A stretch of DNA of 64,000 bases from Ideonella sp. MAG2 (GCA_004359425.1 PTEU01000002.1:1036789-1100788), one strand, 5' to 3'; shown: positions 18,750 to 27,549, numbered from the stretch's first letter. A program made the numbers and translations. The notes: generated from the letters alone by a model not told the origin.

Positions 18750-19564
18750 TTGAGGTTCAACAGTTGAGCAAGCGTTTTGTGCAGGGCAGTGGCAAGAAGG
18801 CCCAGGTTGTGCAGGCCGTCAGCGGGGTGAGCTGGTGCGCTGGCAACGGCCAGATCACCGGCTTGCTAGGCCCCAATGGGGCGGGCAAGACCACCTCGCT
18901 GCGCATGGTGGCGGGGTTGATTGCACCGGATGAGGGCGAGGTGCGGGTGGATGGCATTCATGTGGCGGCCCAACCGCAGCAGGCGCTGGCGCGGCTGGGC
19001 GTGCTGTCAGACGCCCGAGGGCTCTACCCGCGCCTCACAGCCCGCGAGAACATTGTGTACTTTGGGCGGCTGCATGGCCTGAGTGCGGCAGCGGCGGCAG
19101 AGCGGGCCGAGTACTTGGCGCGACTGCTGGAAATGCAGCCCCTGCTGGACCGCCGCACCGACGGTTTCAGCCAGGGCGAACGCATGAAGACGGCGCTGGC
19201 TCGTGCCCTGGTGCATGACCCCGCCAACATCATCTTGGATGAGCCCACCAATGGCTTGGATGTGCTGGCCACGCGGGCCTTGCGCGAGGCCTTGCGCCGT
19301 CTGCGCGATGAGGAGGGCAAGTGCATTGTGTTTTCCAGCCACATCATGCAAGAGGTGGAGCGCTTGTGTGACCAGGTCGTGGTGATTTCCCACGGCCGCA
19401 CGGTGGCGGAAGGCTCGGTGCCGGACCTGCTGGCGCGCGCCGGCGAGCAGGATTTTGAAGAGGCCTTTGTCAGCCTGGCCTTCACCGCAGAAGAGCGGCG
19501 CGCCGCAGGCTTGCAACTGGCCCGCGAGGGCCAAAGCCCTAGGCATGAAAGGGGAGCAGCATGA
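18746..19564 (+). CDS. ABC transporter ATP-binding protein, NatA-like
   Basis: GLLGPNGAGKTTSLRM Walker A; SQGERMKTALAR; ILDEPTNGLD. Confidence 0.9.
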   Translation: MIEVQQLSKRFVQGSGKKAQVVQAVSGVSWCAGNGQITGLLGPNGAGKTTSLRMVAGLIAPDEGEVRVDGIHVAAQPQQALARLGVLSDARGLYPRLTARENIVYFGRLHGLSAAAAAERAEYLARLLEMQPLLDRRTDGFSQGERMKTALARALVHDPANIILDEPTNGLDVLATRALREALRRLRDEEGKCIVFSSHIMQEVERLCDQVVVISHGRTVAEGSVPDLLARAGEQDFEEAFVSLAFTAEERRAAGLQLAREGQSPRHERGAA

Positions 19565-20727
19565 TGGCGCGGTTTTGGATTGTGTTGGTCAAGGAGTTGG
19601 TGGACGCGCTGCGAGACCGGCGAACCCTGTTCACCGTGCTGCTCAGCTCGGTCGCCATGGGGCCTTTGGTGTTGGTGCTGCTCTCCACCATGATTGCCAA
19701 TATCGAGAAGCGGGCCGATGCCCGCGAGATGGTGGTGGTGGGCTTGCAACATGCGCCCACGCTGCGCAACTATCTGGAGCGTCAGACCTTCACCATCACG
19801 GAGGCACCGGCCGACTTTGAGCAGCGCCTGAAGGACAGCAAGCTGGGTGACCCGGTGCTGGTGGTGGATGAGAACTTTGAGGCCGAGTTGGCGGCGGGCG
19901 AAGTGCCGGTGCTGGAGTTGGTCACGGCCAGCGCCAACCAGCGTGCCCAGGCCAGCGTTGGCCGTCTGACCAGGGTGTTGCAGGGCTTTAACCAAGAGCA
20001 AGCCACGCTGCGCTTGGCCGTGCGCGGGGTGGCCCCAGCCAGCCTGCAGGCCATCAGGGTGAATGAGCGCGATCTCTCCAGCGCTTCAGCCCGTGCCGCA
20101 CAGCTCACCGGCATGCTGCCCTTCTTCATTTTGATGGCCGTGCTCTATGGTTGTTTGGCTGCGGCGCTCGATACCACCGCCGGTGAGCGTGAACGCGGCT
20201 CTTTGGAGCCCCTGCTGATGAACCCCACAACCCGCTTAACCTTGGTGGCCGGCAAGTGGGGTGCCGTGGCAGCAATTGGCTGGCTGATTGGTGCCCTGGG
20301 GTGCCTGAGCTTTTTGCCGGGCCAGTGGCTGCTGCGCAGCGAGACCCTGGCTGCCATGTTCCGCTATGGCTGGGTGGAGTTGGGCGGATTTTTGGCGGTG
20401 TTGACACCGCTGGTCGGGGCCTTGGCGGCCTTGTTGATGGCCTTGGCCATCCGCTGCAAAAGCTATAAGGAGGCGCAGGCCAATGCGGCCGTGCTGTTGA
20501 CGCTGGTCTCCCTGCTGCCCATGCTGGCGCTGTTTAACCAAGAAGGTGAGCAAGCCTGGCACCTCAGCGTGCCGGTGCTGGCGCAGTTCACACTGATGGG
20601 CCGAGTGTTGCGTGGCGAGGCGATGAGTGTGATGGATTTGGCCTTGCCGACCGCCATGAGTGCGGTGATCATTTTGCTGGCCCTGAGCTATGTGGCGCGG
20701 CATCTGGGGCGCGCCGCCGTCAAATGA
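19561..20727 (+). CDS. ABC-2 type permease, NatB-like
   Basis: 388-aa membrane protein translationally coupled to the ATPase; KELVDALRDRRTLF start. Confidence 0.85.
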   Translation: MMARFWIVLVKELVDALRDRRTLFTVLLSSVAMGPLVLVLLSTMIANIEKRADAREMVVVGLQHAPTLRNYLERQTFTITEAPADFEQRLKDSKLGDPVLVVDENFEAELAAGEVPVLELVTASANQRAQASVGRLTRVLQGFNQEQATLRLAVRGVAPASLQAIRVNERDLSSASARAAQLTGMLPFFILMAVLYGCLAAALDTTAGERERGSLEPLLMNPTTRLTLVAGKWGAVAAIGWLIGALGCLSFLPGQWLLRSETLAAMFRYGWVELGGFLAVLTPLVGALAALLMALAIRCKSYKEAQANAAVLLTLVSLLPMLALFNQEGEQAWHLSVPVLAQFTLMGRVLRGEAMSVMDLALPTAMSAVIILLALSYVARHLGRAAVK

Positions 20728-20728
20728 C

Positions 20729-21145
20729 TCAGGCGGCCTTCAGCACCCGCCATACCTCGTCTTGCCAGGGCAGGGCGCAGACCATGCGGTTGTAGTAGAG
20801 CGCGGCCTCGTTGACAGAGAGCAGCTCGCCGCGCTCACCCACCAAGCGCAGATTGGTCACCACACACATGGGGTTGGCCATGGCCAACACGCCGGAGCCA
20901 ATTTGCACCCAATCCCAAGCCAGGCCCGCACCTGGTGCGTTGCCCAGTTCGGCCCACAAGGTCTGCCCACTTGTGGGATGTTGCCCATCCGCAGCAAAAG
21001 TAACGCATGACCCTAGGTGAACAAATCGCAAACGCCGTTTAGTATTGGCCTGACAAAATACGGTCGGCCAAGAATAGAGCGACCAGGGAGGTGGCATGGC
21101 CAAGGCGGAACTTGCGGGGATAGAGGTGCTTGCGTGACTCTGCAT
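20729..21145 (-). CDS. Hypothetical protein (start uncertain)
   Basis: ORF only; possibly shorter than annotated. Confidence 0.4.
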   Translation of the reverse strand: MQSHASTSIPASSALAMPPPWSLYSWPTVFCQANTKRRLRFVHLGSCVTFAADGQHPTSGQTLWAELGNAPGAGLAWDWVQIGSGVLAMANPMCVVTNLRLVGERGELLSVNEAALYYNRMVCALPWQDEVWRVLKAA

Positions 21146-21246
21146 GGCCTGTAGTCTGGAGAAGACGACGTGTGCTTGCTAGCTGTAAATCCTGTCAGGG
21201 ATAAAGATTGGACTGAGCCACCCGCTCATACGGGGGTGCGTTATCC

Positions 21247-21969
21247 ATGAGTCTGCTCAGCCCAAGTTATCAAGCCATTTTGGCGGCAAAGACTCAAGGG
21301 GAGTTCAAGGAAGAGATTGTTCGGTTTGCGAATGAACTCGGCTTCCAGTATGTCTCCGCGATGACCGTGGTCGATCACTCCCTGACCCACTCTGAGTTTT
21401 ATAACGTCGACAATATGCCAGCGGGCTTGGCCGATGCGACAGCCGGTCGGCCAGAGATCTACCGCAGAGACCCGGTCGCCCAACATTGCCGCCGCAGTGC
21501 CATTCCCATCATGTGGGATCAGAAGACCTATGTCCAGCATGGCCTGGGCCAGCAGTGGGAAGAGCAGGCGGCGTTTGGTTACCGCACCGGCATCACCCTG
21601 GCGCTGCACATGCCCGAGGGAAGGCACTTTGTGCTGGGGGTCGACCGAGACCGTCAGTTGCCTCGCAACCCGACCGCCTTGACCCGCATTGTTTCTGAAC
21701 TCCAACTGTTTGCTGTCCATGCGCAAGAGGTGGCGACCCGGCTCTACCCCGAAGAGCAACGGGTCGATGATCTGCCTAATCTCACCCCCCGAGAGATTGA
21801 AGCGCTGAACTGGACCATGGAGGGCAAGACGGCCTGGGAGACAGGATTCATCCTGGGCATCAGTGAGCGGACCGTGGTTTTGCACCTGCAAAACGCCATG
21901 CACAAGCTTGGCGCGGTGAACAAACACCAAGCGGTGCTCAAGGCCCTGAGGCTGAAACTGATTCGATGA
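21247..21969 (+). CDS. LuxR-family transcriptional regulator with autoinducer-binding-like N-terminal domain
   Basis: 240 aa; N-terminal YRRDPVAQH..PIMW segment; C-terminal LTPREIEALNWTMEGKTAWETGFILGISERTVVLHLQNAMHKLGAVNKHQAV HTH. Confidence 0.88.
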   Translation: MSLLSPSYQAILAAKTQGEFKEEIVRFANELGFQYVSAMTVVDHSLTHSEFYNVDNMPAGLADATAGRPEIYRRDPVAQHCRRSAIPIMWDQKTYVQHGLGQQWEEQAAFGYRTGITLALHMPEGRHFVLGVDRDRQLPRNPTALTRIVSELQLFAVHAQEVATRLYPEEQRVDDLPNLTPREIEALNWTMEGKTAWETGFILGISERTVVLHLQNAMHKLGAVNKHQAVLKALRLKLIR

Positions 21970-21978
21970 CCCCCGGCA

Positions 21979-21996
21979 ACTGTCAGAGTTGACAGT
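21979..21996. promoter_or_regulatory. Candidate lux-box-type operator
   Basis: Perfect dyad ACTGTCA-GAGT-TGACAGT fitting CT-N12-AG, downstream of luxR and upstream of the peptide gene. Confidence 0.6.
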
Positions 21997-22067
21997 GTCG
22001 ACAAAGTTGGGTTCTTGGTTCAATGAAATTGTGCGCAGTTGGAGCGCACGGACATCTCGGAGACACC

Positions 22068-22262
22068 ATGAACACAAACCTCACCACCAGTGACATGACG
22101 ACCTTGGCCCCTGTTGCGGCGCTCGAGCCGTTGCAGGAGTTGTCCCTGACCGAATTGCGATCCGTCGCAGGCGGGGTCTCAGTTCGGGACGCGGACGTTA
22201 TCGACTCGCCGTTTCGCGGCTGGTCTGACGGCACCGATTCTTCGCCTTTCCGAGGCTGGTGA
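22068..22262 (+). CDS. Double-glycine-leader precursor peptide (64 aa)
   Basis: GGAG ribosome site at 22059; leader ...LQELSLTELRSVAGG; core VSVRDADVIDSPFRGWSDGTDSSPFRGW; adjacent type I exporter. Confidence 0.72.
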   Translation: MNTNLTTSDMTTLAPVAALEPLQELSLTELRSVAGGVSVRDADVIDSPFRGWSDGTDSSPFRGW

Positions 22263-22273
22263 GCAAACGCTGA

Positions 22274-22297
22274 CGGAATCCTCGGTAGAGGGTTCCG
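22274..22297 (+). promoter_or_regulatory. Intergenic RNA hairpin between peptide and exporter genes
   Basis: CGGAATCCTC-GGTA-GAGGGTTCCG, 10-bp stem with one G-U, no U tract. Confidence 0.5.
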
Positions 22298-22338
22298 CTG
22301 CTGGGCATTCGGTGGTGACGGTGCGCTAACCTCCCCGA

Positions 22339-25188
22339 ATGCTGTTTCGACCCGAATCCCTCCACAGCCAGCGTCAGGCCTGGTTAGGTTCCATCCACGT
22401 GATGCAGCCTCTAGGCTTGGCTTGGCTGACCTTCGGGGTGCTGGCGGCGCTTGTCGCCGTCAGCACCTTTCTTTTTTGGGGTGAGTTGCCTCGCACCACG
22501 CGCCTGAATGGCTTGGTGGTGCCCAAGCGAGGGTGGGTTCGGGTGGTACCGCCAGTGGCCGGGCGCTTGCTGGCGGTGGAGGTCGAAGAAGGACAGCGCG
22601 TGGCCCAAGGGGCGGCGTTGTTCACGCTGGAGGTCGTTGCTCCCCAATGGGGCGAGGCGACGTCGTTGGGTCTGCGGCAGAGCTTTGAGGCTCGGCGTCG
22701 CAGCTTGGATGAAGCGAGCAAGCAGACGCAGATGCTGCTGCTCGAACAGTCCAAAGGGTTGACGCAGCGCTTGGCTGCCGCCCGCCGCGAAGCTGCAGCG
22801 CTGGCCACCCAGGCCACGTTGCAGCAGCAGCGGCAGGCCTTGGCAGAGCGGGCGCTGGCGCGGCTCGAAGCACTGGTTGCGGAACAGTATGTTTCAGCAG
22901 CACAGGTTCAAGATAAAACAGGGGAGCTACTGAGTAGTAGGGCGGAGAGCGCGGCGATCGCCCGCCAGCGCGAGGCGCTGGATGCGGAGATCGCTGCGCT
23001 GGAAGCCCAAGTGCGCCAGTTGCCCTTGCTCACCGCCCAGAGACAGGGCGAGTTGGAGCGCGAACAAAACGAGCTGGCCGAGTTGGCGACCCGTGAGGAT
23101 GGCAGCCAAGCGCCCCGCCGTGTGGTGGTGAAAGCCCCCGTGGCCGGCACGCTCTTGGCTTTGCACACCAGCCGTGGCCAGGCCGTGGCCCCCGATGCAC
23201 CCGTGTTGACCCTGTCGCCCGAGGGCGAGCCGCTGGTGGCTTACCTTTATGCACCCTCCAGTGCCTTGGGCTTCTTGCGTGTGGGCCAAGAGGTCAAGTT
23301 GCGCGTAGCGGCTTTTCCGCACCAGAAGTTTGGTTGGTTGGCGGGGCAGGTGTCCGGCGTGTCGCAAGAGACCGTGCATGACCCGGCGCGGGGCGTGAGG
23401 CGGCTGAGCCCGGCCGAGCTCTCGCCCCACTTCACCGGCGTGGTGCTGGAGTTCACCCCCACGCCCAGTTTCCGCACGGGTGACGAGCGCCAATCGGTGC
23501 GCTTGCGCAGCCTGCTGGGGCCGGTCACGGGCCTGAAGCGTGCGCTGGCCCAGGTGCTGCTGCTGGCCTTGGCGCTCGAAGCCTTTGTGATGCTCTCGCC
23601 CTTTTTCATGCAGTGGGTGGTGGATGGTGTGCTGGTGAGTGGCGAGCGCCACTTGTTGCCCACGCTGGCCCTGGGTTTTGGGCTGTTGGTCTTGATCCAA
23701 GGTTTGACGGCGGCGGGGCGTTCCTGGGCCGTGCTGCATCTGTCCTCCAGCCTGCAATTGCAGTGGATGGGCCAGGTCTTCGCGCATTTGCTGCGCTTGC
23801 CCATGGCTTGGTTTGAGCGCCGACATACGGGAGACATTTGGTCGCGTTTCGGGGCGGTTCAGCAGATCCAAGACAAGCTCACCGGGGCATTTGTTGAAAG
23901 CCTGATCGACGGCCTGATGGTGTTGCTGACGGGTGTGCTGATGTGGGTATATAGCCCGGCGCTGGCCAGCTTGGCTGTGGGGGCGGTGCTGCTTTACGGC
24001 TTGTTCAGGCTGGCGCTGTGGCGGCCACTGCGTGAGGCCGCAGAGGAAGCCTTGATTCATGAGGCCAAACGCTCTAGTCACTTTTTGGAATCGTTACGCG
24101 GCATGGGAGCCATCAAGCTCTTCAACGCCGAGGCCTTGCGCCAGTCGGGCTTTATGAACCTGGTGGTGGACGCGATGAACGCCGGGCTCACCGTGCGCAA
24201 GCTGGAGCTGGCCTTGGCCGTGGCCCATCGGGTGCTGTTTGGCCTGGAGCGCGTTGGTGTGATTTGGTGGGGTGCCCTGCTGGTGATGGACCAGCGCCTC
24301 TCGGTGGGCATGTTGTTTGCCTTCATGGCCTACCAAGACGTGTTCGCGCAACGCACCTCGGCGCTGATCGACAAGGTTCACGAGCTACGGCTGGTGCGCT
24401 TGCAGGCCGAGCGGCTGTCCGACATTGTGCTGACCACGCCGGAGCCCGAGCAGACCATGGCCTGGGGCACCAGCGCGGCACCGGATGCTTCGGGTGCCGG
24501 TGCCTTGACCTTGCGGGACGTTCACTTCAGGTACTCGGATGTGGAGCCCGAGGTGTTGCGGGGCGTGAGTTTCTCCGTGGCCCCTGGCGAGTCGGTGGCT
24601 ATTGCCGGTCCGTCTGGCGGCGGCAAGACCACTTTGCTCAAGCTGCTGCTGGGCATTCATGCGCCGACTCAAGGCGAGTTGGTGGTGGACGGCCAGCCCC
24701 TGAGCCCCAGTGGCTTACAGGCCTGGCGTCAACGGGTGGGCGTGGTGCTGCAAGAAGAGCCGCTGTTTGCGGGCTCGGTGGGCGACAACATTAGCTTTTT
24801 TGCGCCCGATGCCGACCCGGCTTGGGTGCAGGAATGCGCCAAGCTCGCCTCAGTGCACGACGAGATCTTGGCCATGCCCATGGGCTATGCCACTTTGGTG
24901 GGCGATATGGGCACGGTGTTGTCGGCCGGGCAAAAGCAGCGAGTGCTGCTGGCGCGGGCGCTGTACCGGCGGCCCAGCGTGCTGCTGCTGGACGAGGCCA
25001 CCAGCGCACTGGACGTGGAACGCGAGCGGGCCGTGAACGCGGCGGTGGCCGCGCTCAAGCTGACCCGCATCATCGTGGCGCACCGGCCTGAGACCATTGC
25101 CAGCGCCGACCGGGTGATTGTGCTGGTGGGTGGTGTGGTGCGGGAGGATAGGCCTGTCCGGGTGATGCAGGCCCAGCGAGAGAGTTAG
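22339..25188 (+). CDS. HlyD-like adaptor / ABC exporter chimera (peptide exporter lacking C39 catalytic part)
   Basis: N-terminal TM plus lipoyl/coiled-coil adaptor; C39-like tail HDPARGVRRLSPAELSPHFTGVVLEFTPTP; ABC TMD; GPSGGGKTTLLKL, LSAGQKQRVLLARALYRRPSVLLLDEATSALD. Confidence 0.85.
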   Translation: MLFRPESLHSQRQAWLGSIHVMQPLGLAWLTFGVLAALVAVSTFLFWGELPRTTRLNGLVVPKRGWVRVVPPVAGRLLAVEVEEGQRVAQGAALFTLEVVAPQWGEATSLGLRQSFEARRRSLDEASKQTQMLLLEQSKGLTQRLAAARREAAALATQATLQQQRQALAERALARLEALVAEQYVSAAQVQDKTGELLSSRAESAAIARQREALDAEIAALEAQVRQLPLLTAQRQGELEREQNELAELATREDGSQAPRRVVVKAPVAGTLLALHTSRGQAVAPDAPVLTLSPEGEPLVAYLYAPSSALGFLRVGQEVKLRVAAFPHQKFGWLAGQVSGVSQETVHDPARGVRRLSPAELSPHFTGVVLEFTPTPSFRTGDERQSVRLRSLLGPVTGLKRALAQVLLLALALEAFVMLSPFFMQWVVDGVLVSGERHLLPTLALGFGLLVLIQGLTAAGRSWAVLHLSSSLQLQWMGQVFAHLLRLPMAWFERRHTGDIWSRFGAVQQIQDKLTGAFVESLIDGLMVLLTGVLMWVYSPALASLAVGAVLLYGLFRLALWRPLREAAEEALIHEAKRSSHFLESLRGMGAIKLFNAEALRQSGFMNLVVDAMNAGLTVRKLELALAVAHRVLFGLERVGVIWWGALLVMDQRLSVGMLFAFMAYQDVFAQRTSALIDKVHELRLVRLQAERLSDIVLTTPEPEQTMAWGTSAAPDASGAGALTLRDVHFRYSDVEPEVLRGVSFSVAPGESVAIAGPSGGGKTTLLKLLLGIHAPTQGELVVDGQPLSPSGLQAWRQRVGVVLQEEPLFAGSVGDNISFFAPDADPAWVQECAKLASVHDEILAMPMGYATLVGDMGTVLSAGQKQRVLLARALYRRPSVLLLDEATSALDVERERAVNAAVAALKLTRIIVAHRPETIASADRVIVLVGGVVREDRPVRVMQAQRES

Positions 25189-25191
25189 TGT

Positions 25192-25386
25192 TTACTCCTG
25201 CTTCACCGAGCAGGTGCTGAAGCCCAGCATGGGGTAGAGCGGGCAGAAGCGGGTCAGGCCGGTCAAGAGCGGCACCACACCAAGCCAACCCCAGACACCA
25301 ATAGTGCCCATCAGGGTCAAAGTAATCAGGGCAGCGCCAACGGCGATTCGGGCAATGCGGTCAATGCCGCCAACATTCAGCTTCAT
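25192..25386 (-). CDS. DUF2892-type small membrane protein
   Basis: MKLNVGGIDRIARIAVGAALI...GLTRFCPLYPMLGFSTC. Confidence 0.8.
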   Translation of the reverse strand: MKLNVGGIDRIARIAVGAALITLTLMGTIGVWGWLGVVPLLTGLTRFCPLYPMLGFSTCSVKQE

Positions 25387-25471
25387 GGGGTTCTCCTCGT
25401 GCTGAGCCCACCAACAGGGCAGGCCATGGCGTGACTGTACGCCCAAGCCGCTGCGCGGTCTGTGACTGGGG

Positions 25472-25783
25472 TCACACAGGCCCTTGGGCCAGTTCGCGCA
25501 AAGCCCGAGCGTCCAAGACGGTGATGCGCTCGCGCCCCAGTTGCAGCCAGCCGGCTTGCTCAAAGCGCTTGAGCAAGCGGGTCACCATCTCGCGCACCGT
25601 GCCCAGCTCATCCGCCAAGGCCTGATGGGTGGTGGTGATGGGGCTGCCGCGCCCCAGCAAGCAGGTGGCCAGGCGTTGGTCCAGGCGCTGAAAGGCCACA
25701 GCCTCACCGTGGGGCATGCCGGGGATGGGGCTGCTGATGGACGGTGCCGTACAGCAAGCGGCGCAGTGGGGGCGGCAGTTCAT
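25472..25783 (-). CDS. Chimeric ORF: YkgJ-type CxxCC N-terminus joined to Crp/Fnr C-terminal HTH
   Basis: [26 protein letters not shown] then [14 protein letters not shown]...[31 protein letters not shown]. Confidence 0.6.
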   Translation of the reverse strand: MNCRPHCAACCTAPSISSPIPGMPHGEAVAFQRLDQRLATCLLGRGSPITTTHQALADELGTVREMVTRLLKRFEQAGWLQLGRERITVLDARALRELAQGPV

Positions 25784-25791
25784 TCTTGAAT

Positions 25792-25807
25792 TGTTTCACG
25801 TGGAACG
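25792..25807. promoter_or_regulatory. parS: parS-like centromere site
   Basis: TGTTTCACGTGGAACG, 15/16 to TGTTNCACGTGNAACA; parA/parB are nearby. Confidence 0.7.
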
Positions 25808-25996
25808 CCCGCCACCGCGCATATTGCCACCCCAGGGAGAAGGCAGGCTTCGTAAAATCGGGGTTTCGCCGGGCCGCTGCGCCCGCGACCGAGACCCACC
25901 GGTCGGGCGCTCACGCCCGCCCCGTTTCCCTGTCCAGCTTGGTGCCTTGGGGGCTGTGTGCCGCCTCGTGCGCCAGGCATTGTCTGGAGCACACCC

Positions 25997-27457
25997 GTGC
26001 TGTACCCCAAAGAGTTTGATGTGATTGTTGTGGGCGGCGGCCATGCCGGCACCGAGGCCGCTTTGGCGGCGGCGCGCATGGGCTGCGCCACGCTGCTGCT
26101 GAGCCACAACATCGAGACCCTGGGGCAGATGAGCTGCAACCCGTCCATCGGGGGGATTGGCAAAGGGCACTTGGTCAAAGAGGTGGACGCCTTGGGCGGC
26201 GCCATGGCCCTGGCCACTGACGAGGCGGGCATTCAATTTCGCATCCTCAACGGCAGCAAAGGCCCGGCGGTGCGCGCCACCCGTGCCCAGGCGGATCGGG
26301 TGATGTACAAGGCGGCCATCCGCCGCATGCTCGAAAACCAGCCTAACCTGTGGTTGTTCCAACAGGCCGTGGACGACCTGATGGTGGAGGGCGACCGCGT
26401 GGTGGGCGCCGTCACCCAGGTCGGCATCCAGTTCAAGGCCCGGGCGGTGGTGTTGACGGCCGGCACCTTCTTGGATGGCCGCATTCATGTGGGCCTGCAA
26501 AACCATGCCGGGGGCCGTGCGGGGGACCCGCCGGCGGTGACGCTGTCGGCCCGGCTCAAGGAGCTGAAGCTGCCGCAGGGGCGGCTGAAGACCGGCACGC
26601 CGCCGCGCATAGATGGCCGCTCCATGGACTACAGCCAGCTCATTGAGCAGCCGGGCGACCTGGACCCCGTGCCGGTGTTCAGCTTCATGGGCCACGCGGC
26701 TATGCACCCGCGCCAACTGCCCTGCTGGATCACCCACACCAACGAGCGCACGCACGAGATCATCCGCAGCGGCTTTGACCGCAGCCCCATGTTCACCGGC
26801 GTGATCGAAGGCGTGGGCCCGCGCTATTGCCCCAGCATCGAAGACAAGATCAACCGCTTTGCCGACAAAGACTCGCACCAGATCTTCTTGGAGCCCGAAG
26901 GTCTGACGACCCATGAGTTCTACCCCAATGGCATCTCCACCTCGCTGCCTTTTGACATCCAGTTGGCGGCGGTGCGCAGCATGCCGGGCCTGGCCAACGC
27001 CCACATCCTGCGGCCCGGCTATGCCATTGAGTACGACTACTTCGACCATCCGGCGGTGTTTGAGGCGGTGCGCTGGGCGGGGGCGGCCTATCTGGCCTGG
27101 ATCGGCCTGAAGCTGATGTTCGCCCGAGGCGAGGGCTCCGCCAGCCCCATCCACATCGAGCCGCGCCATTACTTCCGCCAAGCCTTGTTGATCACCGTGC
27201 TCAACCCCAAGGCCATCGTGTTCTACATGGCCTTTTTCCCCTTGTTCATTGACCCAGCCCGCCACCTGGGCCTGCTCACCTTTGCGGTGATGGCCGTCAC
27301 CATCGCGGCCATCACGGCGGCCTACTGCTTGCTGCTTTGCGCCTTTGCCCAGGCCGTAGCCGAGAAGGTGAGGGCGCATCGCACGGTGGCCCGTTGGCTG
27401 GAGCGCCTGGCGGGGCTGTTCTTGGTGGGTTTTGGGATGCGCTTGCTGCGCGATTGA
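25997..27457 (+). CDS. mnmG: In-frame fusion of the N-terminal ~60% of MnmG with the C-terminal part of a LysE-family transporter
   Basis: GTG start [28 protein letters not shown]; switches after AIEYDYFD to [24 protein letters not shown]...[22 protein letters not shown]. Confidence 0.85.
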   Translation: MLYPKEFDVIVVGGGHAGTEAALAAARMGCATLLLSHNIETLGQMSCNPSIGGIGKGHLVKEVDALGGAMALATDEAGIQFRILNGSKGPAVRATRAQADRVMYKAAIRRMLENQPNLWLFQQAVDDLMVEGDRVVGAVTQVGIQFKARAVVLTAGTFLDGRIHVGLQNHAGGRAGDPPAVTLSARLKELKLPQGRLKTGTPPRIDGRSMDYSQLIEQPGDLDPVPVFSFMGHAAMHPRQLPCWITHTNERTHEIIRSGFDRSPMFTGVIEGVGPRYCPSIEDKINRFADKDSHQIFLEPEGLTTHEFYPNGISTSLPFDIQLAAVRSMPGLANAHILRPGYAIEYDYFDHPAVFEAVRWAGAAYLAWIGLKLMFARGEGSASPIHIEPRHYFRQALLITVLNPKAIVFYMAFFPLFIDPARHLGLLTFAVMAVTIAAITAAYCLLLCAFAQAVAEKVRAHRTVARWLERLAGLFLVGFGMRLLRD

Positions 27458-27549
27458 CGTTGTCCCGCTGTTGGATGCCCCTGCGTAGCGGCGACAATTC
27501 ACCTCTTGCTCGCCACCCGGTGCGCATGCCCTGATCGGACCTCTCAGCC

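Noticed and set aside
21183-21198. Second CT-N12-AG match (CTGTAAATCCTGTCAG) upstream of luxR
   Set aside because: Half-sites are not inverted repeats; CT-N12-AG alone occurs often by chance.
25796-27502. 568-aa minus-strand ORF opposite mnmG
   Set aside because: Antisense shadow ORF, His/Arg/Gly-rich with no motifs.
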